NCBI RefSeq assembly: GCF_009604375.1
Contig: NZ_WEGH01000005.1
Coordinates: 620,001 to 684,000, forward strand
Direction: 5' to 3'
DNA length: 64,000 nt
Source: Actinomadura macrotermitis
Lineage (GTDB): Bacteria > Actinomycetota > Actinomycetes > Streptosporangiales > Streptosporangiaceae
The number at the start of each line of letters is the position of its first letter. The stretch's first letter is position 1. Shown one piece after another: positions 8,123 to 17,324 of this stretch. The notes below the pieces were generated by a model, which searched no databases, was not told the origin of the DNA, and saw nothing but the letters and a program-made list of their open reading frames with translations. The position numbers were made by a program, and so were the translations under genes.

Positions 8123-8211
8123 CACCCGGCGGCCGGCCGGGCCGTTTGCCCTCCTCACCACGGGAAAGGGGAGGCGGACAACGGTCCGGCCGACTCGGGA
8201 TGTGATCTCCG

Positions 8212-8475
8212 ATGAAACTCTTGTTCAAGCCACTGTCGATGCTGTTCAGCGTGCTCGGCGGCCTCGCCGCCGGCGTGGTCTTCAAGCAGATCTGGAAGCG
8301 CGCGGCGGGCCAGGACGACGCGCCCGACGCCGACGACCAGAACTACACCTGGAAGCAGGTGCTGATCGCCGCCGCCGTCCAGGGCGCGATCTTCGGCCTG
8401 GTGAAGGCGGCCGTGCAGCGCGCGGGCGCGCAGGGGGTCCGCAAGACCACCGGGCGCTGGCCCGGTGACGACTGA
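8212..8475 (+). CDS. DUF4235 family membrane protein
   Basis: 87 aa with two hydrophobic segments (about 4-25 and 49-65) separated by an acidic loop (GQDDAPDADDQNYTW). The FKQIWKRAAG and TWKQVLIAAAVQGAIFGLVKAAVQRAGA patterns match DUF4235, an actinobacterial family of unknown function. It ends 11 bp before the YihY/BrkB gene, so the two are probably cotranscribed. Confidence 0.85.
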   Translation: MKLLFKPLSMLFSVLGGLAAGVVFKQIWKRAAGQDDAPDADDQNYTWKQVLIAAAVQGAIFGLVKAAVQRAGAQGVRKTTGRWPGDD

Positions 8476-8486
8476 GGCGGCGCCCG

Positions 8487-9476
8487 ATGAGCGACAAGGA
8501 ACGGACCGCCGAGAAGACCGGGAAGACCGGGGGCGAGGGCGCCGTCGTGGACAGCCCCACCGACCTGCCGGCGGCGTCCTGGACGAGCGCGGTGAAGCGG
8601 TCCCTGAAGGAGTTCCAACGGGACGACCTGACCGACTGGGCCGCCGCGCTCACCTACTACAGCGTGCTGTCGATCTTCCCGGCGATGCTGGTGGTGGTGT
8701 CGCTGGTCGGGCTCGGCGGAAAGTCGGTCTCCCAGGACCTGATCACCAATGTCGGGCAGCTGGCGCCCGGCTCGGCCAAGCAGGTCCTGACCAACGCGCT
8801 GACCGAGCTGCAGCGCGGCCGCGGCGGCGCGGGCTTCGCCGCGGTGATCGGCCTGGTGGGCGCGATCTGGTCGGCGTCGGGGTACGTCGGCGCGTTCATG
8901 CGGGCGTCCAACGCCATCTACGACGTGCCCGAGGGGCGGCCGATCTGGAAGACGATGCCGCTGCGGGTCGGGGTGACCCTGCTGACGCTGGTGCTGCTGT
9001 CGGTGTCGGCGGTCGCGGTGGTGGTCTCGGGACCGCTGGCGCGCAAGGCCGGGGACATCCTCGGCCTCGGTTCGGCGGCGGTCACCGCCTGGGACATCGC
9101 CAAGTGGCCCGTCCTGCTGCTGGTGGTGAGCTTCCTGTTCGCGCTGCTGTACTGGGCGTCGCCGAACGCCAAGCACGGGTTCCGCTGGGTCACCGCCGGC
9201 GGGCTGCTCGCCATCGGCCTCTGGCTGGTGGCGTCGGCGGTGTTCGCGTTCTACGTCGCCAACTTCGGGTCCTACAACAAGACCTACGGCAGCCTCGCCG
9301 GGGTGATCGTCTTCCTGGTGTGGCTGTGGATCAGCAACCTGGCGATCCTGCTCGGCGCCGAGCTGAACGCCGAGCTGGAGCGGGGGCGCGCCATCGCGGG
9401 CGGGCTGCCCGAGAAGCAGGAGCCCTACGTGGAGCCGCGCGACACCCGGGGCTTCGACGACGAGGACCCCGGGTGA
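8487..9476 (+). CDS. YihY/BrkB family inner-membrane protein
   Basis: 329 aa. A hydrophilic N-terminus (about 1-45) is followed by six hydrophobic segments. The family signature is clear: DWAAALTYYSVLSIFPAML, then SASGYVGAFMRASNAIYDVP, and near the end FLVWLWISNLAILLGAELNAELERGR. The family was once called ribonuclease BN in error; it is now regarded as a putative transporter or envelope protein of unknown substrate. Probably in one transcript with the DUF4235 gene upstream. It converges on pgi, 16 bp between the stops. Confidence 0.93.
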   Translation: MSDKERTAEKTGKTGGEGAVVDSPTDLPAASWTSAVKRSLKEFQRDDLTDWAAALTYYSVLSIFPAMLVVVSLVGLGGKSVSQDLITNVGQLAPGSAKQVLTNALTELQRGRGGAGFAAVIGLVGAIWSASGYVGAFMRASNAIYDVPEGRPIWKTMPLRVGVTLLTLVLLSVSAVAVVVSGPLARKAGDILGLGSAAVTAWDIAKWPVLLLVVSFLFALLYWASPNAKHGFRWVTAGGLLAIGLWLVASAVFAFYVANFGSYNKTYGSLAGVIVFLVWLWISNLAILLGAELNAELERGRAIAGGLPEKQEPYVEPRDTRGFDDEDPG

Positions 9477-9492
9477 GGCGCGGCACCGGACG

Positions 9493-11136
9493 TCAGGCGC
9501 GGCGGCCGCGCAGCTCGCGGTAGCGGCGCACGAGCGCGGCGGTGGAGGGGTCGGGGGCCTCCGCCGCCGGCTCGGCGCCGGTGAGGGCGGGCACCAGGTC
9601 CTTGGCCATCACCTTGCCGAGCTCCACGCCCCACTGGTCGAAGGAGTCGATGCCCCAGATCGTGCCCTGGACGAACACGATGTGCTCGTAGAGGGCGACG
9701 AGCTGGCCGAGCACCGAGGGGGTCAGCTTCGGCGCCAGGATGGTGCTGGAGGGCCGGTTGCCCGGCATCACCTTGTGCGGCACCAGCGCGGCGGGCGTGC
9801 CCTCGGCGGCGATCTCCTCGGCGGACTTGCCGAACGCCAGCGCGGAGGACTGCGCGAACAGGTTGGCGTTCAGCAGGTCCTGCATGCCGGGGCCGTCCGC
9901 CGAGGCGTCGGCGAACGGCTCGGCGAAGCCGATGAAGTCGGCCGGGACGAGCCGGGTGCCCTGGTGCAGCAGCTGGTAGAAGGCGTGCTGGCCGTTGGTG
10001 CCGGGCTCGCCCCAGTAGATCTCGCCGGTCTGCACGACGACGGGGGCGCCGTCGGCGCGCACCGACTTGCCGTTGGACTCCATGGTGAGCTGCTGCAGAT
10101 AGGCCGGGAAGCGGGCGAGGCGCTGGCTGTAGGGCAGCACGGCGTGGGTCTGCGCGCCGAAGAAGTCGGTGTACCAGATGCCGAGCAGGCCCATGAGGAC
10201 CGGCATGTTGGCCTCGAACGGCGCGGTGCGCAGGTGCTCGTCGACGGCGTGGAAGCCCGCCAGCATCTCGCGGAACCCGGCCGGCCCGATCACGATCATC
10301 AGGGACAGGCCGATGGCGCCGTCGAAGGAGTAGCGGCCGCCGACCCAGTCCCAGAAGCCGAACATGTTGTCGGTGTCGATGCCGAAGTCCGCGACCCGCT
10401 CGGCGTTGGTGGACACCGCGACGAAGTGCCGCGACACGGCCTTGTCGTCGCCGAGCCGCTCCACCAGCCACTGGCGGGCGACCTTGGCGTTGGTGAGGGT
10501 CTCCTGCGTGCTGAAGGTCTTGGAGCTGACGACGAACAGGGTCTCCTCGGGGTCCAGGCCGGCCAGCACGCCGAGGATGTCGGCGGGGTCGATGTTGGAG
10601 ACGAAGCGGGCGCCGATGCCGGCGTCGGCGTAGTCCGCCAGCGCCTCGTAGGCCATGGCGGGCCCGAGGTCGGAGCCGCCGATGCCGATGTTGACCACGG
10701 TGCGGATCCGCTTGCCGGTGAACCCGGTCCACTCCCCCGAGCGGACCCGGTCGCTGAAGGCCGACATCTCGTCCAGCACGGCGTGCACGTCGGCGGTGAC
10801 GTCCTGGCCGTCCACGACGAGCCGCTCGCCGGGCGCGGCGCGCAGCGCGGTGTGCAGGACGGCGCGGTCCTCGCTGACGTTGATGTGCTCGCCGCCGAAC
10901 ATGGCGTCGATGCGCCCGCGCAGCCCGGCGGCGTCGGCGAGCGCGGTGAGCAGCCGGACCGTCTCGGCGGTGACGCGGTGCTTGGAGTAGTCCAGGTAAA
11001 GGTCCCCCGCGGTGACCGTCATCCGCTCGGCGCGCCCGGGGTCGTCGGCGAACAGCTCGCGCAGGTGCCGGCCCGCCAGTTCCGCCTGGTGCTCGGCCAG
11101 CGCGGCCCATGCCGACGTCTCGGTGATATCAGTCAT
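9493..11136 (-). CDS. pgi: Glucose-6-phosphate isomerase
   Basis: 547 aa, usual length for the long bacterial form. It interconverts glucose 6-phosphate and fructose 6-phosphate in the cytoplasm. Signature blocks are visible: VVNIGIGGSDLGPAMAYEAL (sugar-phosphate loop), VVSSKTFSTQETLTNA, and GEPGTNGQHAFYQLLHQGTR, whose Glu and His lie in the active-site region. GAGG lies upstream of the ATG. It stands alone, between a convergent YihY gene and a divergent lactonase, not in a pentose-phosphate operon. Confidence 0.97.
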   Translation of the reverse strand: MTDITETSAWAALAEHQAELAGRHLRELFADDPGRAERMTVTAGDLYLDYSKHRVTAETVRLLTALADAAGLRGRIDAMFGGEHINVSEDRAVLHTALRAAPGERLVVDGQDVTADVHAVLDEMSAFSDRVRSGEWTGFTGKRIRTVVNIGIGGSDLGPAMAYEALADYADAGIGARFVSNIDPADILGVLAGLDPEETLFVVSSKTFSTQETLTNAKVARQWLVERLGDDKAVSRHFVAVSTNAERVADFGIDTDNMFGFWDWVGGRYSFDGAIGLSLMIVIGPAGFREMLAGFHAVDEHLRTAPFEANMPVLMGLLGIWYTDFFGAQTHAVLPYSQRLARFPAYLQQLTMESNGKSVRADGAPVVVQTGEIYWGEPGTNGQHAFYQLLHQGTRLVPADFIGFAEPFADASADGPGMQDLLNANLFAQSSALAFGKSAEEIAAEGTPAALVPHKVMPGNRPSSTILAPKLTPSVLGQLVALYEHIVFVQGTIWGIDSFDQWGVELGKVMAKDLVPALTGAEPAAEAPDPSTAALVRRYRELRGRRA

Positions 11137-11346
11137 CGTCCTCTTCTTCTCCTCGCCATGCCAGGCGAGCGCCTTCGGCGCCCCCGGAAGAATTCCCCGC
11201 CCCGGTCGTGATCATAAGTTGGCGAACCGTCCCATGGTCGCCAACCCGCGCGGGCCGTCCCGGCTTCCCGCGCCAAGTGGGGGCTTTACCCGATATTTCC
11301 GGCCGGGAACGCGCGGCCCCGCCCCCTGTGACGATCTTGAGGAGCG

Positions 11347-11360
11347 TAGGGTCGGAGGCA
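11347..11360 (+). promoter_or_regulatory. Leaderless promoter of the lactonase gene
   Basis: TAGGGT (11347-11352) ends exactly 7 nt before the ATG at 11360. GGAGG is present but only 1 nt from the ATG, too close to act as a Shine-Dalgarno. This resembles the arrangements at 6491 and 26038. No convincing -35. Confidence 0.5.
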
Positions 11361-12352
11361 TGAGCGAGCGCATGCTGTGGCTGGGCGACTACACCGGGGA
11401 GCAGGGCACCGGACGGGGTGTGTACCGGATACGGCTGCGCGACGACGGCACGCCCGAGGCGCCCGAGCTCGCGGTCGAGGCGCCGGATCCGTCCTATCTC
11501 GCGCTGCACCCGCGCGGGGACGTGCTGTACGCCGTCGGGGAGCTCACCGACGGGCTGATCATGGCGTTCTCCGTCACGGACGGGATGCGGCTCCTCGGCT
11601 CGCGCCCGGTGCCGGCCGACCCCTGCCATCTCGCCGTCAGCCCGGACGGGCGACGGCTGCTCGTCGCGTCCTACACCGCGGGCACCGTCGCCCTGCAGCG
11701 GCTGGACGCCGCGGGCGCGTTCGACGGCGACCCGGCGATCTTCGCCGGGAGCGGCAGCGGCCCGGTCACCGACCGGCAGGAGGGCCCGCACGCGCACCAC
11801 GTGCTGTGGGCACCGGACGGCACGGTGCTCAGCACCGACCTCGGCGCCGACCTGATCCGCGCCTTCCGGGCCGAGGACGGCGGACTCCGCCCCGCCGGCG
11901 AGACCCGCCTGCCCGCCGGGTACGGGCCGCGGCACATGGCGCTGCACCCGAGCGGCCACCTGTACCTGGTGGCCGAACTGGCGCCGCGCGTGCTGGCGTT
12001 CGCGCCGGGCGCCTCGTACGCCGAGCTGAAGCCGCTCGGCGAGTGGTCCCGGCCCGAGGGACTCGGCGCGGCGATCAAGCTGGGCGCCGATGCCGCCCAC
12101 CTGTACGTCTCCACCCGCGGCGCCGACACGATCAGCACCTACCGGGTGGTGGAGGGCGGCGCCGCGCTGGAGCCGCTCGGCGAGGTCCCCTGCGGCGGGC
12201 ACTGGCCGCGCGACCTGCACGTGGCCGGGGACCGGCTGTACGTCGCCAACGAGCGCTCGGGGACCGTCACCGCGTTCCGCCTGGACCCGCGGCCGGTGCC
12301 GCTCGGCGAGCCCCTCCCGGCCCCCACCCCGGTCTGCCTCATCGCCGGGTGA
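11360..12352 (+). CDS. Lactonase family seven-bladed beta-propeller (6-phosphogluconolactonase-like)
   Basis: 330 aa. It matches the YbhE/Pgl-type lactonase family: repeated blades such as PSYLALHPRGDVLYAVGE, PCHLAVSPDGRRLLVASYTAGT, HAHHVLWAPDGT and GYGPRHMALHPSGHLYLV. No signal peptide, so cytoplasmic. It may hydrolyse 6-phosphogluconolactone (oxidative pentose phosphate pathway), but the family also includes other cyclic-ester hydrolases. pgi next door is divergent and both act on hexose-phosphate metabolism, which fits but does not prove the assignment. Start 11360 is set by the leaderless promoter; upstream in-frame starts lack support. Confidence 0.85.
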   Translation: MSERMLWLGDYTGEQGTGRGVYRIRLRDDGTPEAPELAVEAPDPSYLALHPRGDVLYAVGELTDGLIMAFSVTDGMRLLGSRPVPADPCHLAVSPDGRRLLVASYTAGTVALQRLDAAGAFDGDPAIFAGSGSGPVTDRQEGPHAHHVLWAPDGTVLSTDLGADLIRAFRAEDGGLRPAGETRLPAGYGPRHMALHPSGHLYLVAELAPRVLAFAPGASYAELKPLGEWSRPEGLGAAIKLGADAAHLYVSTRGADTISTYRVVEGGAALEPLGEVPCGGHWPRDLHVAGDRLYVANERSGTVTAFRLDPRPVPLGEPLPAPTPVCLIAG

Positions 12353-12425
12353 CCTGGGGGTTTCCGGCACGCCGCACCGGGGACGACCGGAGAAGAGCGC
12401 CGGAGCGAGCAGAGGGGGACCCGGC

Positions 12426-13802
12426 ATGGCGATCGCCACGATCAATCCCGCGACCGGGAAGACCGAGCAGACCTTCGACGCCCTGACCGACGCCGAGGTG
12501 GACCGGCGCATCGAGCGGGCGGCGGCCGCCTTCGCCGGCTACCGCCGTACCGGCATGGCCGAGCGCGCGCGGTGGATGAACGCGGCCGCCGGCGTCCTGG
12601 AGGACGAGGCGGACGAGATCGCGGTCATGATGACCACCGAGATGGGCAAGACGGTGAAGGCCGCCCGCGCCGAGGTGCTGAAGTGCGCGCACGCCTGCCG
12701 CTACTACGCCGAGCACGCCGCGGGCTTCCTGGCCGACCGGCCCGCCGACGCCGCGGCCGTCAAGGCCGGCCGGGCGTTCACCCGCTACCGGCCGCTCGGG
12801 CCGGTGCTCGCGGTGATGCCGTGGAACTTCCCGCTCTGGCAGGTGATCCGGTTCGCCGCGCCCGCGCTGATGGCGGGCAACGTCGGGCTGCTCAAGCACG
12901 CCTCCAACGTCCCGCGCACCGCGCTGTTCCTGGAGGAGTTGTTCGCCCGCGCCGGGTTCCCCGAGGGCGCCTTCCAGACGCTGCTGATCGGTTCCGGGCA
13001 GGTGGAGGCGGTGCTGCGCGACCCGCGGGTGCGGGCGGCGACGCTCACCGGCAGCGAGCCGGCGGGCCGCTCGGTCGCCTCGATCGCCGGCGACGAGGTC
13101 AAGCCGACCGTGCTGGAGCTCGGCGGCAGCGACCCCTTCGTGGTGATGCCGTCGGCCGACCTCGCCCGCGCCGCCGAGACCGCCGCGACCTCGCGGTGCC
13201 TGAACCACGGGCAGAGCTGCATCTCGGCCAAGCGCTTCATCGTGGACGAGCGGGCCGCCGGCGAGTTCGAGGAGCTGTTCGTGGCGGCGATGCGGGCGCA
13301 GAAGGTCGGCGACCCGAACGACGACGACACCGACATCGGGCCGCTCGCCACCGAGCAGGGCCGCGCCGACGTGGAGGAGCTCGTCCAGGACGCGGTGGAG
13401 CACGGCGCGACGGTGCTGTGCGGCGGGCGGCGGCCGGACGGCCCCGGCTGGTACTACCCGCCGACGGTGATCACCGGGATCACCCCCGAGATGCGGATGT
13501 TCCGCGAGGAGGTCTTCGGGCCGGTCGCGTCGCTGTACCGGGTCGACGGCATCGACGAGGCGATCGCGCTGGCCAACGCCACCGACTTCGGGCTCGGCGC
13601 CAACGCCTGGACCACCGACGAGGGCGAGCAGGAGCGGTTCGCCAACGAGCTGGACGCCGGCCAGGTGTTCGTCAACGGCATGGTCACCTCCTTCCCCGAG
13701 CTGCCGTTCGGCGGCGTCAAGCGGTCCGGGTACGGGCGGGAGCTGTCGGATCTGGGCATCCACGCGTTCTGCAACGCCAAGACCATCTGGATCTCCGGCT
13801 AA
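12426..13802 (+). CDS. gabD1: NADP-dependent succinate-semialdehyde dehydrogenase
   Basis: 458 aa. It closely resembles mycobacterial GabD1: start MAIATINPATGKTEQTFDAL, VLAVMPWNFPLWQVIRFAAP, GLLKHASNVP, TVLELGGSDPFVVMPSADL, the catalytic Cys in NHGQSCISAKRF, and PELPFGGVKRSGYGRELS. It oxidises succinate semialdehyde to succinate, linking GABA degradation and the alternative route from 2-oxoglutarate to the TCA cycle. A purine-rich GAGGGGG precedes the ATG. Its TAA overlaps the convergent kinase stop (both within CTAA at 13799-13802). Confidence 0.92.
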   Translation: MAIATINPATGKTEQTFDALTDAEVDRRIERAAAAFAGYRRTGMAERARWMNAAAGVLEDEADEIAVMMTTEMGKTVKAARAEVLKCAHACRYYAEHAAGFLADRPADAAAVKAGRAFTRYRPLGPVLAVMPWNFPLWQVIRFAAPALMAGNVGLLKHASNVPRTALFLEELFARAGFPEGAFQTLLIGSGQVEAVLRDPRVRAATLTGSEPAGRSVASIAGDEVKPTVLELGGSDPFVVMPSADLARAAETAATSRCLNHGQSCISAKRFIVDERAAGEFEELFVAAMRAQKVGDPNDDDTDIGPLATEQGRADVEELVQDAVEHGATVLCGGRRPDGPGWYYPPTVITGITPEMRMFREEVFGPVASLYRVDGIDEAIALANATDFGLGANAWTTDEGEQERFANELDAGQVFVNGMVTSFPELPFGGVKRSGYGRELSDLGIHAFCNAKTIWISG

Positions 13803-15304
13803 GGGTCGACGCGGAAAGACGCCGTCACCGGCGGCCTGCCGCCGCCCGGCACGAGGGCGCTGATCCGGTGCCTGCCGGGCGGCAGGCCGCCCGGATGGAA
13901 CTCGCCGCCCTGGTTGACGCCGTAGTTGAAGGTGCCCGCCCGGTCGGCCCACGGGCCGGGCCGCGCCCGGGACGCGTCGAGGCGGAGCGCGACGCGCTCG
14001 CCGGGCGGCCAGCCGGTGCCGTGCACCACGAAGACCGTCCGGGCATCGCCGTAGGGCTGGTTGACCGTGATCTCCGGCGGGCCGCCGGGCCGGTCGTGCG
14101 CGCCCGACACCGGGCCCGGCGGCGCGGGCGGGCCCTGGCGGGCGGGCCGCGCCTGCGGCTCGGTCCCGCCGCCGGGCCAGAAGGCGCGGCCGATCAGCAC
14201 GCCGATGCCGACGAGGGCGACCGCCAGGACCGAGGCGAGCCGGTTGCGGGGCTCGCGCAGGAAGACGCCGACCGAGGAGGACGCGGTCCTGGGCGCGGTG
14301 GACGCGGGCGCGGGTACGGGCGGGGCCTGCGGGGGCGGCGGCTCCTCCTCCCCCATCGGTTCGGCCGCCACCGGTTCGGCGCCGAGCTCCAGCCGGGGGC
14401 CGTCCCGGTACTCCTGGACCAGCTCGAGCGCGACCGCCGGCAGGTAGGCGCGGCCCGGGTCGCCGCCCGCGCCCCGGTCCAGCGCCGGGGAGACGGCGGC
14501 CACCAGCTCGGCCGGCCGGGGCCGGTCCCGCGGGTCGCGCTCCAGGCAGGCGCGGACCAGGGCGTCCAGCGCCGGCGGCAGGCCGGCCAGGTCGGGCGGC
14601 CGGGTGGCGAGCTGGGCCATCAGCTCCAGCACGCCCTCGCCCGCGTAGGGACCGTGGCCGGTGGCGGCGTACAGCAGCGCCGAGCCGAGCGCGTAGACGT
14701 CGCTGGCGGGGGTGACCTCGCGGGCGCCCGCGGCCTGCTCGGGCGCCATGTAGGCGGGGGTGCCGACCGCGACGCGGCTGACGGTGACGCGGGCGCGCTC
14801 GCAGGCGTGCGCCAGGCCGAAGTCGATCACGCGCGGCCCGTCCAGCGCGACCAGCACGTTGGAGGGCTTCAGATCGCGGTGCACCAGCCCGGCGGCGTGC
14901 ACCGACTCCAGCGCCTCGGCGCAGCCGGCCGCGAGCCAGCGCACCGCCGCGACCGGCAGCGGCCCGGCCACCTCGACCAGCCGCTCCAGCGACGGCGCGG
15001 GCACGTAGGCGGTGGCGAGCCACGGCGGGTCGGCGTCCGGCGCGGCGGCCACCACCGGGGCGGTGTAGGCGCCGCTCACCCGGCGCGCCGCGGCCGCCTC
15101 GTGCCCGAACCGGACCCGGAAGCCGGCGTCGCGCGCCAGCTCGGCGTGGATGGTCTTGACCGCGACGAGCCGGCCGGCGGCGGACCGGCCGAGGTAGACC
15201 CGCCCCATGGAGCCCGCGCCGAGCCGGCCGAGCAGCACGAACGGGCCGAGCACCCCCGGATCGCCCGGGACCAGGGCTCCCATCAGGCTCTCACGTCGCC
15301 GCAT
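13799..15304 (-). CDS. Membrane Ser/Thr protein kinase (PknB-like) with unusual sensor domain
   Basis: 501 aa from ATG 15304, chosen for GGGAGG upstream; ATG 15283 is the alternative. Kinase domain about 20-275: P-loop LGAGSMGRV (28-36), Lys50 in VAVKTI, HRDLKPSN with catalytic Asp144, DFG 161-163, and GTPAYMAPEQ. A Pro-rich linker (about 310-345) leads to one TM helix (356-376), then an outside domain of about 125 residues with no PASTA repeats (pattern FVVHGTGWPPGERVALRLD, FNYGVNQGGEFHPGG). That domain presumably senses an envelope signal. All catalytic residues are present, so it should be active. Confidence 0.93.
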   Translation of the reverse strand: MRRRESLMGALVPGDPGVLGPFVLLGRLGAGSMGRVYLGRSAAGRLVAVKTIHAELARDAGFRVRFGHEAAAARRVSGAYTAPVVAAAPDADPPWLATAYVPAPSLERLVEVAGPLPVAAVRWLAAGCAEALESVHAAGLVHRDLKPSNVLVALDGPRVIDFGLAHACERARVTVSRVAVGTPAYMAPEQAAGAREVTPASDVYALGSALLYAATGHGPYAGEGVLELMAQLATRPPDLAGLPPALDALVRACLERDPRDRPRPAELVAAVSPALDRGAGGDPGRAYLPAVALELVQEYRDGPRLELGAEPVAAEPMGEEEPPPPQAPPVPAPASTAPRTASSSVGVFLREPRNRLASVLAVALVGIGVLIGRAFWPGGGTEPQARPARQGPPAPPGPVSGAHDRPGGPPEITVNQPYGDARTVFVVHGTGWPPGERVALRLDASRARPGPWADRAGTFNYGVNQGGEFHPGGLPPGRHRISALVPGGGRPPVTASFRVDP

Positions 15305-15394
15305 ATCGCCTCCCGGGGGAACTATCCTCCACATTCCGGGCGGGCGGGGGCGCAAAGCGCCGTCTACGGGCGGAAACGTCCGGCAGCGGCCACG

Positions 15395-15418
15395 GGCGGG
15401 CCTTGCGGAGGGCCCGCC
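15395..15418 (-). terminator. Hairpin terminator of the 65-aa membrane protein gene
   Basis: Perfect 8-bp stem GGCGGGCC / GGCCCGCC with an 8-nt loop, just past the stop of the gene ending at 15426. It separates that gene from the downstream kinase gene. Confidence 0.5.
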
Positions 15419-15425
15419 GCGCGCG

Positions 15426-15623
15426 TCACTTGCTGGGCTCGGGCGTCTTGCAGGAGATCTTGGGGTTGAGACCGACGTAGTTGAGGGGGCCGGCCACGAT
15501 CGTGACGAGGATCGTTCCGGTGCGGCTGCAGTCGGTGACCGGCCGGGTGTAGTAGTGGCGCTGGCCCGCCGCGATGGCACCGATGACCAGCCACAGCAGA
15601 AGTACGAGCGACCCGATGCGCAT
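15426..15623 (-). CDS. Small conserved membrane protein
   Basis: 65 aa. One N-terminal hydrophobic helix (MRIGSLVLLLWLVIGAIAAGQ) is followed by RHYYTR and a second hydrophobic stretch (TILVTIVAGPLNYVGLNPKI), with two cysteines. Proteins starting MRIGxxxLLLWLxIGxIAAGQR are widespread in actinomycetes and have no known function. GAAGG lies upstream of the ATG. It is divergent from the lipoprotein gene at 15789. Confidence 0.75.
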   Translation of the reverse strand: MRIGSLVLLLWLVIGAIAAGQRHYYTRPVTDCSRTGTILVTIVAGPLNYVGLNPKISCKTPEPSK

Positions 15624-15788
15624 GCCTGGACCTTCGTTTCTCTCCCGGCGGGCCCTCGGGGCGGGCCCGCCCGCGATCAGTGGCCAGCTCATCCCCGGTA
15701 CAGGTCCGAAAAAACACCGCAACCCGGACACGCCGGAATCCGGGCCGGGGCCGGGTGATCGCCCCGGGCCCCATATACGTGAGAATGC

Positions 15789-17309
15789 ATGTTCATGCGG
15801 ACACTTCGGGGGCGGGGGCCCCTCGCCTTCCTGCTGGCGCTCTCCACCGTGACGGGATGCTCCCCGTCCGCCGCCGGCAAGCGGGAGCCGAGGCCGCCCG
15901 TCCCGACCAGGGCGGCGGCGGAGGAGCGGGCCGAGAACGCCAGGCCCGGCACGGCGGACTGGCGGATCGCGCGCAAGGGCGCCGAGCACGAGATCGAGGG
16001 CTACGCCGACCGTGTGAGCGTGCTGCCCGGCGAGTCGTTCCGGCTGTTCGTGTCCACCACCAAGGGCGCCTTCACCGCCGAGGCGTTCCGGATGGGCTGG
16101 TACGGCGGGAAACAGGCCCGCAAGGTGTGGGGGTCGCCCTCGACGCCCGGCGTCCGGCAGGCGCCCGCGAAGGTGGACGCCAGGACCCGTACCGCGTCCG
16201 CGCCCTGGCGGCCGACGCTGACCGTCGCCACCGCGAACTGGCCCGAGGGCAGCTACCTGATCCGGCTGACCGCCTCGTCGGGGGCGCAGCGGTACGTGCC
16301 CCTCACCGTCCGGTCCGCGACGACCGCCGGCCGCGTCGTGGTGATGAACGCGACGACGACCTGGCAGGCGTACAACATGTGGGGCGGCTACGACCTGTAC
16401 AAGGGGCCGTCCGGCGGGGACGGCGACCGCGCCTCGGTGGTGAGCTTCGACCGGCCCTACGACGGCACCGGCGCGGTGAAGTTCATGACCTACGAGCAGC
16501 CCGCGATCGCGCTCGCCGAGAAGCAGGGCATCGCGCTCGCCTACACCACCGACAACGACCTGCACTACACGCCCGGCCTGCTGGCGGGCGCCCGCGCCCT
16601 GCTCACCCTCGGGCACGACGAGTACTGGTCCACCGCGATGCGGCGGCACACCACGCAGGCCCGCGACCGGGGCGTCAACATCGCCTTCCTCGGCGCCAAC
16701 GCCGTCAACCGGCACATCCGGTTCGGCGACACCGCCCTCGGCAAGGGCCGCCTGGTCGTCTGCTACAAGGACGCCGGCTCGGACCCCCTGGCCGGCCAGG
16801 ACCCCGCGGAGACCACGCAGGACTGGCGGCTGCCGCCGAAGCCGCGGCCCGAGAGCGAGCTGATCGGCATCCAGTACAACTGCTTCCCGGCCGAGGGCGC
16901 CTACACCGTCCGGCGCCCCGACTTCTGGATGTTCCAGGGCACCGGCGCCCGCAAGGGCTCGCGGTACCCCGGGGTGATCGGCCCGGAGTCGGACGGGATC
17001 AACTTCGCCGGTCCGACGCCGCGGCCCATCGAGATCGTCGCGCACTCCCCCATCAGCTGCGGAAACACCACCATGCTCGCCGACTCCTCCTACTACACCG
17101 TCAAGAGCGGCGCCGGGGTCTTCGCGGCGGGCACCATGCGGTGGGTGTGCTCGATGCGCGGCCCCGAGTGCGGCCACGGCGTCACCGAGGCGAGCCGCCG
17201 GTTCGTGACCAGGGCGACCGAGAACCTGCTCCGGGAACTGGCCGCCGGGCCGCTCGGCCGGTCCCACCCGGCCCGCGACAACCTCGGGGAGTTCGCCGTC
17301 GGGCTGTGA
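15789..17309 (+). CDS. Lipoprotein with N,N-dimethylformamidase beta-subunit-like domain
   Basis: 506 aa (ATG 15789; ATG 15795 is equally possible). N-terminal signal with lipobox-like LSTVTGC, so Cys about 23 would be lipid-modified and the protein exported. The rest matches the large-subunit C-terminal domain of N,N-dimethylformamidase: GYADRVSVLPGESFRLFVST, AEAFRMGWYGG, TWQAYNMWGGYDLY, TYEQPAIALAEKQGIALAYT, LLTLGHDEYWST. In actinomycetes this domain often occurs alone in exported proteins of unknown substrate; true DMF hydrolysis is doubtful without the small subunit. A CCATATACG element about 10 nt upstream may be its -10, with no Shine-Dalgarno. Confidence 0.82.
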   Translation: MFMRTLRGRGPLAFLLALSTVTGCSPSAAGKREPRPPVPTRAAAEERAENARPGTADWRIARKGAEHEIEGYADRVSVLPGESFRLFVSTTKGAFTAEAFRMGWYGGKQARKVWGSPSTPGVRQAPAKVDARTRTASAPWRPTLTVATANWPEGSYLIRLTASSGAQRYVPLTVRSATTAGRVVVMNATTTWQAYNMWGGYDLYKGPSGGDGDRASVVSFDRPYDGTGAVKFMTYEQPAIALAEKQGIALAYTTDNDLHYTPGLLAGARALLTLGHDEYWSTAMRRHTTQARDRGVNIAFLGANAVNRHIRFGDTALGKGRLVVCYKDAGSDPLAGQDPAETTQDWRLPPKPRPESELIGIQYNCFPAEGAYTVRRPDFWMFQGTGARKGSRYPGVIGPESDGINFAGPTPRPIEIVAHSPISCGNTTMLADSSYYTVKSGAGVFAAGTMRWVCSMRGPECGHGVTEASRRFVTRATENLLRELAAGPLGRSHPARDNLGEFAVGL

Positions 17310-17324
17310 GCCCGGCGGCCGGGG

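Noticed and set aside
8125..8141. CCCGGC-N5-GCCGGG hairpin after the small disordered protein gene
   Set aside because: 6-bp stem in a GC-rich repeat run; expected by chance at this base composition.
12572..15469. About 965-codon plus-strand frame across gabD1 and the kinase
   Set aside because: Overlaps the convincing gabD1 and kinase genes and reads as Arg/Gly-rich low complexity.
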